From Owenia fusiformis (taxonomy: Eukaryota; Annelida; Polychaeta; Sabellida; Oweniidae): a stretch of DNA of 64,000 nucleotides. Positions 11,676-25,900 of this stretch are shown one piece after another. The DNA lies in the NCBI GenBank assembly GCA_903813345.2, contig CAIIXF020000007.1:22991564-23055563 (forward strand), in the 5' to 3' direction. Every line of letters starts with the position of its first letter. Within the stretch, counting starts at the first letter, position 1. The notes under the pieces are model-generated. The model made no database searches and had not been told where the DNA came from. It saw only the letters and a program-made list of their open reading frames with translations. The position numbers and the translations under genes were made by a program.

Positions 11676-13561
11676 ATTAACAATTTCTTTCTTTAAAAAG
11701 AAAATGATGCATAACATGGAAATTAAAATTTCAAAATACAACTTGCAAGCCTTTTCAAATGTATATTTTTTAAAAATACTGAATAAAAAAGTGTTCATGA
11801 TTTACACTTAAAATGGTATTTAAATTGAAGAACTTGTACAAATATCTTTCATAATAAAACAGATTTAGCAATAATACAGTTAACATTATTATTATAAGAC
11901 TTGATTTTCCTTGAATAATATCTTTGTATTTTGGACACAGTTCAAATATATATCTAAGGCAACATAAAACACTTATAAAATACATCATATAGAAATTAAC
12001 CAACCAATCATTTACAAACATTGTAGCACTGTATATCAATGTTTGTTTTCACTTAATACTGTTCACATTTACTATAAAATGCGTATTAACCAATCCACTG
12101 GTTCAAACAAACATGGTGCGTAATAATAATCGTTTGATACTGGTCCATGTTTTTCATTGAATTTTCTGAAAAAGCAAATAAAATATACACAATTGATATG
12201 AATCAACTTCTTCATCTCTGATTCTCTTTTATATTATTATAAGATTTATAAGTCATTCTGAGTCTTCATGTTAGGGGACAAACTACATGTAGGTGGTGAA
12301 AACATATCAAACTACAAAATACACCATTAGTTTGTTTTTTATGTTAAATTATCAAAGATGTTAAATCTAAAGGGTCTCTGAATCCAACATAGCATAGTGA
12401 TGTACCAAAATGGTATTTTCCATCTTTCCTCTATGGTCTCTTGAAAAAAACATCACAATATGTTGACTCAAGAAACATGTTCCCATGAGCCTCAGCACAA
12501 ACTCACAACCAATCAGATTTTAGTATATTTCTTGGGAGTTCCCACAATCATGGCACTAGGTAGTCTCCTTTGTTACATACTCATAATCAGTTCTGCACAC
12601 GAACCTTACGCCTGACTGATGTGTTTAATCAATTGTCTGAGATAGTATGGAATATTAGTGTGCCACTGTTACTCTATAATACACTGTACACTGGGCCTCA
12701 CAACCGTCCGCCAAACCTGGAAATGGAAAATACGATTTTTAATATAAAAATTGTGTGAAAAATGTAGTTTTGGTCAGGTTGGATGGGGCTATGATTCAAG
12801 GTAATAGTACATTCAGAGAAACAAGCATACACTAAAACCTGTATATAGTGAACACCTAAGGATCCATAAAAAGTGTTCACTGTAGGTAGGTGTTCACTAG
12901 ATAGAGGTGTTCACTAAGACAGGTTTTACTGTATATCTCTTTCTGCCAGTATAGTGTTAGTTGCCAAATAAATCATTTGAACCTCTTGTCTTACTCTCTA
13001 CATTTCCTGCTTTTTACATTAACATTTTAAATGTCAGCTTTTCACTTTGTCTAAAATGTCTCAACTAGATGAAATGGAAATAAAAATTGTTTGCAAAATT
13101 ACCGCTGATACAGTAATTGCTCATTTATGTAATTGCCCATCTAAAAGAATCTGTTAACATACTGATAAATGAATATGTAAAAAACTAAAAATAGATATGA
13201 TGATGAAACAATATGATAAGCTAGCTTTTACAGTACAGAATGAAATTGCAGAATTCTGTAATTTGGTAATTCAATCATAATTTTGAATGAGTTTTACTCA
13301 CTCATGTTTTATGAAGTACAGTAAAAACTGTAAAGAGAAAGACCTCTGTCTACTCCATAAGTAAAACACCTCTCAAATGGAACACTCTTTTAGCAATACA
13401 AAAGGCATACCACATGCACAGGTTTACAGTACATTGCAAAATTAACATCTCGTTCGATTGTGACTATTTATGATCAGGGTTTTCAATATTCAGCTATAAT
13501 CAAGCAAATCCTATTACAGCTTTTACAATGAACCTAGACTGTATTTGTACCTGAATGTATA
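11676..13561. other. Non-coding; probably includes the 3' UTR of the minus-strand CDC42 effector gene
   Basis: No coding exon found on either strand. It lies just 3' of the CDC42SE-like stop codon on the minus strand. No single minus-strand polyadenylation site stands out. Confidence 0.35.
12831..12931. mobile_element. Short MITE with GTGAACACCT ends
   Basis: About 100 bp. The left end reads ACTAAAACCTGTATATAGTG followed by AACACCT; the right end carries AGGTGTTCACTAAGACAGG followed by TTTTA, the near complement. An internal AAGTGTTCACTGTAGGTAGG repeats the same motif. No coding content. Confidence 0.55.
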
Positions 13562-16500
13562 TCAAGACTCTGCTCTCTGGACATCTATTAAGTTTAAGTG
13601 AACATTGACTGGTGAGACTTGACTATAACCTCCCTTGGAAGACATCTGGGTCTGAGCTCCTGAAGCCTGCAAATAAATACCATAATATATAACACATTCG
13701 ATAATGCATCTGTGTCTGTCATCCAGAGGCCTATACAGTATACATATATCCCATAATATATGTGATATCTCAATGCATTAATGCCTGAGCTGAGTATGGA
13801 TCTTCAAATAATCTCAAAAGGCTTAAAAATAAGCCAGGGGGGGAGATTTCCCAAAGATGCCCTATCATATTAGCACGTTCGAAAACAAATTTTATAAACA
13901 GGCCTCAAATTGCCATTGAAATGGATCTCCAAATGTTCACTGTAGTTTTATGAGTATTCTCTACAAGTATGGATCGAGTCACTTCAATAGTATTACTGTA
14001 GGTTTGAAATGATGATGTTGAACTGATGTTAACGCCATTCCCAGGATTTCAAATTTAACTCTGCGCATGCGCAGCACTGAGAGAGTACGTGCTCATGATT
14101 GTTCACGTGATCGAATCCTGCAATTTGATTGGAGATGATGCAAGAGATGATGTAATGGGGAATCCCCGAATACGATAGAATATGAAAGAATTATGGGAGC
14201 TACTCACTCCTCCAGAAAATAAGCCTGGCATTATAGAGTGTACCATTATGGCTGGAATTTGGATTTTTGTTTTTCTATCTCCACCATTTTAAAAAGATAC
14301 ATCCAGTTAAAAAAAACAATGGAAAATAATGCATTAGAAGCAAAGAGTTCACCAGAATACAAAAGTACATGTAGTCTAATTTTGTGAACCTGGGGAAATA
14401 TTATGAAAAATGTTCTGATTGGTACTAGTCATGGATTAAATGTTTGCAATTTTCAATTTTATTGAAAACACTCTAACTCAATATGAAATTCATAAGGAGA
14501 ATAAGGACAAGACTGAAACAATTCAAGTAGATCCTCATAACACTTCCTTCTAATCCAATTGTTTTGTTAAAATCATATATAATTTGAATCACTTAAATTA
14601 AATCATTGAAATACTACTACTGTTCAATCCAATTTTTTCTACAGTAAACAGAGTCATAAACTATAGCTCAACAGTATCATTAGACAATAAAAGTCTGCAT
14701 GTTTTTGAAATGTCGATTTGTTCAAAACAATGTGTGTCGATTTGCTTGACACACTGTGTCATGCTCTTACCTATGTCTTTTAACAAATAATTTACTAGCT
14801 ATCCTCACGGGTGTTAAGCCACGATGATACCATGAGCACATGCTTTGAGGATCCGCGTTGTTTGAACCTACCGCCGAGCTCACTTATACATTAAGCCCCG
14901 TTACACAGTCATGATACAGCCGAGCAAGCTCATTGCATCAACAGGTCTGCTTTACCCCCTTGTATCCTATACCAGTATGAAATTTAAAAAACTCCACTTA
15001 CGCAACTGGTGCCTGCGGACATATCCCCTGATCCAATATGGCCCGTATGCTTGAAGTCGGTAGGAAGACCTATCATACTGCGGTCTATTCTTCTTCTTCG
15101 TTTCTAGAACATAATTAAACATTTTTGAGTCTTAATTAACTATTTCTCTAATTGGTACAATACATTAAATTGAACAGTTCCATATATCTCTGAAGAAGAC
15201 ATATGTACACCAGTGGTTTCATTAGCAGCTAGAGGCAACAAGTAATTCCTTCAGTTGTTTTACCCAAAATCACAAGTTGTTTCAAGAATTTTTTTTAAAA
15301 TGTTCAAATCATGAATCACAATAATTTCTTCCAGAGCTGTTTATATTTAATTGTCTGTTTTCTAATGAAACCCCTGTAATAGAATATTTCATTGGGCCAT
15401 TACGACTGATTTGAGTCTGTCGCTCACCCAGTTACAGTCAGTCATGATTTCTTTACATCTTCAGATAACATTTTCTGGGTAATATTTTTTCTGTATATCA
15501 TAAAATCCTGGTTTTAACCTGTGTTTCCTTAGATGACCACTTACTGAAATGGCTTGAGAAGGTATAATGCTAAAAACTTGTCAGAGTGCCCCGTTTCCTT
15601 CTGATTCTTGACACTGAGAACCCTGAGAGCTAAAGAGGATTTGATAAAACAAAATGGCTTAGTCTGAGAGTGGAATGTACGATTTTCTAAGAAATATGAG
15701 CACTGAGAATAATTATAAATGACTTTATAAGTGCATGGAGGTATGGAGATTATTAAGAAGAGTTGAATTCCTGTATAAAAGAGTGTATACTATTAAATCA
15801 GGATTGCTTTTCAGTAAAGGTATGTAGGTTCAGAATAGAATTAATAAAAAAACTATTTTTTAAACAGTAAAATCACTGAAAACAACAACCTTTACTGAAT
15901 ACCTATGAGTATGAGTAGTACTTCTACAAAGTTCAAACTTAATTATATCTGTAGTGGGTGTTGAAACCATTCACCAAAAATCAAAAATATACCAGAGTTC
16001 ATTGCGTTCAATGGTTTCGAACTGGTAGACTTTGGTACTTTTGATGAAGATTATAAAAAGCATGATTATATAGGGTAGGCTATAATATGATAATGTTAGG
16101 CTATGAGGATATTGTTGGGCCTGGCTACAGCATGATAATGCTAGGCTATAGCATGATAACGCTAGGCTATAATATGATAATGTCAGGCTATTCTATGGCA
16201 TAGATATGCTATAATATGATATTGTTAGACCAGGCTATAAAATGATAATGTCAGGCTATAACATGATATTGTTAGACTAGGCTATGAAACGATAATTAAG
16301 CTATAACATGATAATCTTAGGCTAACAAGATATTGTTAAGATAAACCATGACATTCATATGCAATAACATGATGTTTAATAATGGTAACACCTCTTGGGT
16401 CAACTTAACTTTCCACTGTCATATATCTTTTTTTTCAATTTACTTTAGGCTGGTGTCACATGTTATGCTAGTGTTAACAAAGTGCTTGTTTACAAGTGGT

Positions 16501-18492
16501 TACGATTTAGGAATTAAGTATGAACTTTAAAGTTATCGCTACGAAATTAATTTTCAAGAAAGTCTTGATGGTGTAGTAAAGTAAATTAACAGACATTTTG
16601 CTGGGTTTCAAATGTGAGACTACCCGAGGCCAAAGACTATATTGAAACTAAATACTGTACATGAAGCTCACTTTTAAGGAGCAAGAGGCATATCGTAAAA
16701 CATACTGCTGTACATGAAGATCTTTTTTAAAAAGCGAGAGGCTTAATACATTATATTGTAGACAAAGCCCTCTTTTAAAAGTAAGAACCTCACTACACAT
16801 AGTGTAAATTTAAAGCTTTAAGCTTCAATCTAGCGTATTTACCCAATCAGGAGGAAAATCACTACATTTTCTGACTTTAAGTACCTGACATTCATTTAAC
16901 ATTTGTGTTCCATAAAGGGATATTGAGCTACATTTGAGCTCATTGAGATTTATCAGTATCAATTCATTTGTAGCAGTAAGAGATTAGTGATGGGAATTTG
17001 AAGAGTACATTTAACTCATATGAAGGATGCCTCACATGAACATGAAGAAGACTTAATGATGCACAACTGGTTAAATGCCTTGAAAATATATAATGAAGAT
17101 ATGATTCAACGTCTCCTAGAAGATAAGCTAACTTTATATTCTTAAGACAAGATGTTTCGAGAAAATAATAGAGCCAGGGTGATTCGAGAAAATAATAGCG
17201 CCAGGATGATTAAGTAATATACAGAAGTGGAGAACAGTCTGAATCACCACTTGGCATTTTCATTCTACGAAGTAACAAATCGATCAACTTAATACAAAAT
17301 GAATCATGTGTTATCAGTATCGGCAAACAATGCTAGAATGCCCATAGAGTCATGTTAGAAGTTCAAAATCATTTATACACATTAGTTGGCAAGTTGATTT
17401 TGATTGTGACTAGAATGGTGTTATGTAATACTTCACTATTCTAGGTTTCAGATAATTATATTTAGTCAGAATAACATTTAAGAATCAGCTCAATTATTCT
17501 TGTATGAAACTTCACTTCTCATCCAGTAAGATATGAAAATCTATAATGTAAAACTGATTAATAGCCTATCTATCTCTTTTATTTCCAAAAAGTACATAAC
17601 ACATAGCTATGGGTCTTGTATTGAAATCTAAGTTTCTAGCTGAAATACACATTTTCAATACTCAAAGGACAGGTGCTTCTCCAAAAATAGCACCAAGGCG
17701 AGGTAGACTTTGACTAAGAAGTTAGAAAGGGAGGCAATCGGGGGGGGGGGGGGGTTATGATAGAGACCTGATAGGGATCTCAGGAAACACACACCTGAAA
17801 CTTGACACAAGATTAACAAGGTGGAAAATAAACTTTGTCTCTTTCTCTCAAAAACCACATCCCTGACCTAGACAACACATATGTTTGATGAATCAAACAA
17901 CTTTTTTCTTTCTTTCAATGAAACCTCTGATGTAGACAGTAGACCCATACACCACTAATATCCTCATCTAACAGGGAAACACATGTAGTAAATTAGTAAT
18001 TACAAGTAGCGTCCATTAATATATGATCACACACCTGTTCAATGATCAATTGGTGTGTATGTTAAACTAGATCTAGATGTGCACTAAAAACATTTTCCAA
18101 AACATGTGGTTTCAAACTGAATGAGCTCATAAAAGCATACATTTTCACGACAGATCTTATCTGTCATTGTGATAACAGTAAAATCACAAGTTTTCAAGGT
18201 GCCCTTTTTACTAAATTTTACTGTGTACGTTGAATAAGCCAGAGTCATTAAATTAAAGGTAAAAAGTGTACAAATAATTAAACATTGCTGTCAATGACAG
18301 AATCAACCAGCTACATGGTCAAATTTTGAACAAAAAATGAAATTATGGATTTTTTTGCTTAATGGTACAATAATTTGAACAATTACTTCTCATATTTTTC
18401 AGCTGAATCTAGAGTGTTAACTGGTAAAGGTAACTTACTGGCTGTGTCTGTTCTGCTATGCAGCACCTAAAACACAGGAACATCTCGCCCAT
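13562..18492 (-). CDS. CDC42SE2-like: CDC42 small effector protein (CRIB domain)
   Basis: Three coding exons on the minus strand: 18439-18492, 15002-15103, 13562-13666 (54, 102, 105 nt), all phase 0 with GTAAGT donors; 86 residues. The protein opens [18 protein letters not shown], continues [17 protein letters not shown], and ends with SSKGGY and a hydrophilic tail. The CRIB motif is complete (I29, P32, F35, H37, H40, G42). Vertebrate CDC42SE1/2 proteins have the same layout: an N-terminal CC pair (here C10, C11) that is palmitoylated, a basic patch, CRIB, then QSKGGY. Known members bind GTP-loaded CDC42 at the membrane and affect actin. An acceptor at 18817-18818 (TTTTCAG read on the minus strand) suggests the first coding exon has about 325 nt of 5' UTR and at least one upstream non-coding exon. 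Identification is from motif recall, but the match is strong. Confidence 0.9.
14785..14965. repeat. Dispersed repeat, copy 1 (SINE-sized)
   Basis: Shares about 165 bp with 58028-58195, including CATGAGCACATGCTTTGAGG, GTTTGAACCTACCGCCGAGC and CGAGCAAGCTCATTGCATCA. It lies in intron 2 of the CDC42SE-like gene. On the minus strand GGTAGGTTCAAACAA resembles a pol III B box, but I could not fold a tRNA, so a SINE origin is only a possibility. Confidence 0.6.
16070..16345. repeat. Minisatellite in intron 1 of the CDC42SE-like coding region
   Basis: About ten degenerate copies of a 22-27 bp unit close to TAGGCTATAACATGATAATG, with variants in which the end reads ATATTGTTAGAC. No coding meaning. Confidence 0.7.
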
Positions 18493-21400
18493 GTTAAATG
18501 TCCTTGACCTCAAATGACCTTGAACTTTCTTTTTGATTTACAAGGGACCAGCCCTTTCGTTATATCAGTGTGTAGCCTCTAAGCTCTATTCCTTAGACGT
18601 AAATGGTAAATGACATGTATGTCAGTTAGGTGACCTTTTAATGTGTCACTTCCTTGTCAGGTTATGTCCTTCACTTTTGCAAGTGACCTTCACCTTGACC
18701 TTTGACCACAGATTTGGTCCTTTTGATTGGTTGTGGATGCTCAGCAAATGTTGTCTCCTTGAAATGAATGTTGGAACACCATCCGCTTATCTACATCCTG
18801 ATGTTTACTAGATTACCTGAAAAGAACAAAAACGAAAACACATTAATTCATTCAGTCATGTAAAGTTGACAATGAACATGATAAGCAAGAATGAAGACTC
18901 TAGACCTAGTTAATGACATAAATTATGATAAGTGTCAGCATGTCAGAGCTGAAGTTGGCAATGGTGACTAATAAGTTCAAGTGTCATTTCTATGCTTACT
19001 CTCAGTTTCTCAAGCAAACACCCATTGGTCTCACTTTTTATAAAATCCATTGAAACCCATGTTATTAGAACATTAACACTTTCCCTTTAGCCAGGTGTAA
19101 CACTATATAAATAAATGTATTTCAATTATGTGCTACATTTTTCTGTGTACATGTATTTTATGTTTATTATAATACAGCAAAAAATATTCAAGTCATATTG
19201 CTCATGCATCAAACTCTAAACATGGTTTTAAGTACATAATTAATATTTAATTGCTATGTTGAAAAGCATTCATTTAAATGTTTTTGTTTTATCAACCATA
19301 GATTCCCACTCATACCAGACAAAGGTTAATGGGGCCTGGTAGAGGGGGGGGGAGGGTGGTATAGCATTGATACATACATTTCCAAATGTTATGTCAAAAT
19401 TAATAGAATAATTGCATTGATATTACTTAAAGGCTGAAGTTCAGTTACTAATCTGTTATTTCATAATTGGATTTTTCTACTGAATCCCGCATTTACTTGA
19501 TAACTGTTAGTTCAAACAGTGAACTATTATGATGTTATTGGTAAGGTTATCATATATCATGTAATATCAATAATTGCAATCTCATCTCTATATATGATAT
19601 CACAAAAATGCTATTTAAAAAACATTTTTTCAAATATCAACACTTAGCCATGTCAATCACTTGTGCAGAGATAAATATAACAATTCATAAAAATGATATC
19701 ACTGATAATATGCAATAATAGTAATTGTAACATGTATTAAGTCCTGTCATCTAAAACCAACATTTAATATTTGCACTCATTTTTCATGGTTTCTAGAAGA
19801 AACCTTCGTCCAGTCGGTAAGTAGACTCGACACTCAGGCACATATCACTTGATCACGAACAGCTAAATAGAATCATATTTTACATCTTGATTGATAATAA
19901 ATCGACCTATCAAAAACATATGTTTATTCAGAGCGATAAAGTTTATTTTAGGTAAGAAATCATGTATAGTTAAATACACATCAACACTCCTTGTATTATA
20001 CATTCAGATCATTTACATCCTAAAGATCAAATTAGATCTAACCCTACTCAAGTAATGTTATGTTATTTATCTTTTTGAATATCTTAATTAAAACAATAAT
20101 AGAATGTGATATGACAACAATTATATTTCATAATTTACTTGAATATTTTTTCCTTAACAGTTTCAACTGCTTTTTTCTGTTCGATGAGACAGTTCAGTGC
20201 ATTCATCAATAGAAACATGACCTATAATAATGTATACTCCCCTTTTCTCCAAAAGGAGATGATTTTTATCCACATGTGTGACACCTTTTTATAATAAAGG
20301 TGATCATGCTATAGTTAGATCAATTACAATTTCCTTAAATGTTCATACCTACATGTATGTTCCAATGTCTAATCCTCCTAAACCATGTTATTAATCCTTT
20401 TATATGATAATATTGATATCTTAGCTACTCTAGCTAAAGTGTTTTGACATTCTGGATAATCATTTTTTGATTTTGATTAAAATATATTTCCTTCTTTAAA
20501 GCAAAGGTAGCAATACAGAGCAGTAACCTACCGTACTTAAAGTACATCCCCCCATTGACAATCCTATATGTCCTGATGCTTTGAATCAGATTCTATAATG
20601 AGCAAATCTATTGTTCTATAGATCTGTTAATTTCCTATATTACATTGGGAATGACTCACAGATTTGCCTTCTTTAATAATCTGGACTGTTAACAGTATAT
20701 TAGCAGTTTCTTCATGTATCAACGCACATTCAATCAATCTCAATTTATTAAAAGTCTCAAAACACGAATGACTGTGTACTGAAGGTTGTGTGGAGTCTTG
20801 ACTTATAATACTTGACCTCAGACACTTTTAAAAAGGCAGCAACCTAAAACTTCAAAGTGGTGTTAAAATCTAATGTAAAGGATCACATTTCGCATAGAAA
20901 GTATTATATTTTTTTGAACTATGCCAGATAATTGTCCTGTTTATTCTTACCAGTGGCCTGTTCTTAACATGTATGTAGCTCACATGATTTTTGAAAATAA
21001 AAACATATGTCAAATACTGAACAAATACTTGTATTTTGAGTATACAACTCAAAATAAAAATAAACATTCATTTCTGTTTATTGGAGCCATTTTATCTAGA
21101 ATTTAAAACACTCCAACTCTTCTCATGTTTGACTTTAGCATCTTAAGGAAGATCCGAACAATGAGAGTTTTCATGATTAAAATTACAACTAACTGATGAA
21201 AGATGTAGTTTATTTGTCAATATTTTAAGTGGAATACATAGTTCAAAATCAATATATTTTGTTAAAATGATGTTGATATATCATTTCTCCAATTTTTTCC
21301 ATCATTACTGAAATTCTGGAACTATTATGTAAGAAACTCCCTTTAAATAAAAGACATACTGTACCTAAAGTTGTTTGTTTTGTTCAATGTTTAGTTCAGG

Positions 21401-22755
21401 CCATGTGTCATCATTAGCAGTTTTGAAGATCTCAACATTAGTCTGAATTTTACATATAAAATGTCAAAACTTCCCCTTGAGTCTCCCCTACTCCCTATTC
21501 ACCAGATTATATAAAGCTCAAACTCACCTGAACCTCTATGTCCCTATATTCCTTCAAAAAAGTAAATCTTTATTCATCACTTTTTAAATGTCAGCAAGTT
21601 GATACTTCAACATTGCACTTGAAGTCTGATCATGAAACGCCCCAAGTTTGTAAAACTAGAGAAAACCACACAATACAACTCGTTTGAATACAACATACAA
21701 TAGACACAAAAATCGTAATGTTTACCTGTTTTCAGTAGAGCTAGATGTGGAAGTCGTTAGTAAATAAATGATCAATGGTGTTTTCTTTTTTACAAGGATC
21801 TTTTGAATTGTGCACTAAAAAAATAAGGAGGAAATACGTAATAATGTAAATCTCAATAAAGCAAAAGTAAACAATAACTGATAAGGTCATCTTGTCAATA
21901 AATTACATATATTCAATCTATAATGGAATAGAAGTTCAAATTTGTAAGGACATCTTTGAATTTCATAACAAACAAACATCCAAATGAGTCAGATCTAGTA
22001 CCTAGAGGACACTATCCCCCACGAAGCATTCCTAATAATCACCTGGAATTTCATACCAGGGTCCCCTCCCAGGGTCCCTTCCCTGGGATCTGTTTCCCAG
22101 GGTGCATCTCAGGTAGCATACCTGAACATAATGTACCAGATAACCTTAACAACACGCCATATTCCCATGTTAAGATAACAATAGAAACAATACGGAGCCT
22201 GAATCCTGTTAGACATACCATGGATATGTACATAGGCTCCATTCTTCAGACATTTCCTATCTTATACATTTTAGGACATGTTTATTTAAACTGTACAGTA
22301 ATAATGTTTACCTACATGGGTAAAAGTCCCAAAATGCACTTATGTGCTATATGCCATTTTATTACATAAAGTTCATGTCAACTTCTATAGTCGTAGATTT
22401 CGCCCCCCCCTCCAATGTTTCTCGAATATAGGTCAAAGCATTCTGATACCCATAGCATCTTTCTGTTTCACCTGAAACATCTCAGGGCTGAGAAGAAATG
22501 AGATGTCATGGTTTATCATGATGAGGTCAAAGAGTCATTAAAAGATAGGAAATGTCATCTCCTAGAAATATACTTTTTATATCATCTATGTTAAACCTAG
22601 ATACAACTCAAAAGATCATGGTGTTATATAATAACGAACAATACCATCTACCAGTCTTTTAGTCAGATTGCCTCTGTTATGTGAGAAATTCTGACATAAC
22701 AAATATACAAATCTAGACATCTATTATCTAGCGCCATACATTTATTAGTTCTCAC

Positions 22756-22928
22756 CTCTTTGTAGTATTTCGTCTTTGATTCACTGCTGGTTTGCAGATT
22801 GTCGACTCTTCAAGAATCTCAAAATTGTTCACCTCCTAAATCCTACGTACACCCTTCATTGTCAATCATTTCATTTGTAAAGTCCTAATACATGATGGTC
22901 GTTGGTAAACCTCCAATGAGGTTATGAC
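22756..22928 (-). other. Candidate non-coding 5' exon of the CDC42SE-like gene
   Basis: Read on the minus strand, a good acceptor (TCTTTTTCAG then GTCATAACC) and donor (CTACAAAGAG then GTGAGA) bracket 173 nt with no sustained open frame. Position, orientation and lack of coding content suit a 5' UTR exon joined to the exon that ends at 18816. Splice motifs alone are weak evidence. Confidence 0.25.
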
Positions 22929-25900
22929 CTGAAAAAGATAAGATAATGTTCCATTGTTACAAGAAACATGGAAAATTCTGAATATTATATTGGAACTGCA
23001 TCAAATCATAATCTGACTCTTATTAGCTCACTTCGTAGATGCCAGATTGATTTGGATTTTAGCTCTGGCAACTTCACATTATAAGATCTAATCAGACAAT
23101 GGCAGACAACATGGTAGCTAAGCCTAATCCCATCAAACATTTACCCAAGCAGCAGTCATGATATGGCAGCTTATGTCAAAGGAATGGTTACCAATCTTTG
23201 TATAAAAATTAAAATACCACATGTAGATTTGGTAGTCATTTTCAACATGGATGCCATATTACGCAAACTGCGATATAAAAATAAATGTATAACCAAAATG
23301 ACATTATAATATTCTATGACACATGCTGATAAGATATGGATGAAACTGAACCATTTTATGGCTATATCATGGAGACGCAAAGGCTTTGCAGTGTTTGATT
23401 GTTTTCAAACATGTATTATTCCAAACATCATTTGGTGAATTACGTATATGAATAACAATTCCAACCTATGATCTTGGGATTTCTGTTATGAGATTGCAAG
23501 GAATAATTCATATATTCCTGGCATATAGGGATAGAGTCCAAACATAGCAAAAGCTTTAGAAAAACGTAACTGATTTAATTTGGGCGAAGATTAAATTATC
23601 ATTTTCAGACTGGTCTTTCAGAAAAAATGCTGAATAAGAAGTGAAATCAACTAAGAATGGTGAATTTTATAGGATAGAGATTCAAAATAGTTTTTTTCCT
23701 ATTGATATTTGGACACTCTCCCCACAACTTGCCAATATAATGTAATTTTGGACTGAACTAACTGATCCAGCATTAAATCCTGCCAACATTTGCATGCAAT
23801 CTGGGAGATAAGTATGTCTGTATTGTAATACAGATGTTTCTATATCTAGTGTCTGTATAAGATTATCTAAATCTATTATGAAGGGTAGAAAGATAGAGGA
23901 TAAGTACTGCAAACACTCATATTGCATAATAAGTGAGAAAGGTGAAAGTGTTCCAGTTAAAGGAGACCTGATAACAGAATTCACAACATTTCTTCTTTAT
24001 GCTGCATCGAAACTCCGAACCCTAACTTCTCATAATCATGTTGGAATATAGGACCAAACATAGTTTCAATTCAAGACTAAATGTACATTTAATGAGTTAC
24101 CCCCATTGAAGTATTAAAGAGTATCTTCAGATAAACCCTGTATAAACTTGTTATTGTAGAATAACTTTAAGAAGAACTTGTGTAACAAAGTCCTTGGACA
24201 TTTGTATATAAAACACATGTAAATAACTGTATAGTGACCCATGTGTCGGAGAGACTGACATATATAAGAGTCAATAAAAGAATATATATATGTTGAAGGC
24301 AGAATCAGATCTATAGGGGTGACAAAATTACAAGCAACATGAACAATTGACCTACCAATCTATTCATTACAATTTCAAATACAATATCTCCCAAAAGATT
24401 CACGGTATGTTATAAATTGTTGAAGTTATCATGGATTCAAAGTGCAAAAATGGGTTAAAAATCTTTAAATTCTCCCAAATAATAAGAATGGAACCATTCT
24501 TATAGAAAAATAATACATTATTGTAAAAATCTTTCGTTTTCCTGAAATAAAGTGTGCACTTTGGGGATTTTTAGAAAATAGACATGACAAGGAATGACAT
24601 GAGCCAGAAATATTCTTAAATTGAAACAATTTTTTGCTGGCCTACTTGCTAGATCTGATTCTACATAATGTCACTAAACAGTCGCAATTACAAAGTGTAA
24701 CAACTGTTACAGATGACAAAATGCTAACACTGATGCTGGCCACAAATAATGATAGCTAAAACAATCACTTTATAAAGGTGATTGACATATATAAACTACC
24801 AGCAAGTATCATATGATCTGATCTTTCTAATTATAAAATGATGCAGCAACAAAACTCTTAGATAACATGTTCTAGAAAATCATTTTCTGGCAAACATGTT
24901 CATCATACTTCCTCTCGCTTACTTTTACAAAATAATTAAAATATCTATCTTTGTATTGTTTTAAGTCAAGAATTCTTTACGCTTTGATGAGATCTACTTC
25001 ATTTATGCTTTTTTCTTTTCAGATATATTTAATTTGATTTTGATCTTCAGCTATATATTCTATGGCCCTCCATCTAGTGTTGCAAGTCTACAGTATAATG
25101 GTTTCTTGGTAAGGAATCTTACCAGCACCTCAATTGCTCCATTGTGGTAAACCATATGGCATACTATGTTGAATACATTAACATTCCACAAAATAACAAC
25201 CAAAATAAATGTGAACTTTACAGAAATTATTGCAACCCAACTCAATGTATTTGATGCCATTATAAATGATATTCAAGACCAATTTTCAGTAATTGCTTAT
25301 GTGTTATTAAAATTAATAACTTTATTTGGAATGCCAACATTATTTTGATGACACAGAAGAAAGATTATAAATGTTTTCCACTCAAATGGGTTATGGTTAA
25401 TCTATGCAGGAATACAAACATTTGTAATATTAAGATGCTCAAGTAGACTCCCAGGGGCAAATGGAATGAAATGCTTGTTAGAGTTAGGTTATTAAACAAC
25501 GATGACTCATTTCATTATTTCAAGGGATATTTGTCAATTATCAAAGTTAACACTTTCAGCTCAATCATAGCATCTGGTGTTGCTGAGGGACATGCATTCG
25601 ACCTTTTGTAAACTGATAGCGTTTCATATGGTAAAATACATATTACCATGCACATTATGGCTAACAATAGAATACTGGAGATGTTAGTCTATCATTATTC
25701 TGAAATCATAAGCCAAGCTCGATGGGATGACACTAAGCAAAAATATCATAAAGTATGGGGGGGGGGTGGCATTGTATGGAAAATGAAGTTTTGGGGGTAT
25801 AAGGGATAAAAACAATATAACATGTTTAATTTGTAAAATGGATATTATACATGTAGCTCTAAAATTGAAGAAAAAGAGGGCTGAAAATATGAAAAATTAC

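Noticed and set aside
21956-22369. 137-codon open frame
   Set aside because: Composition and peptide resemble no known family, and it lies in DNA without splice support.
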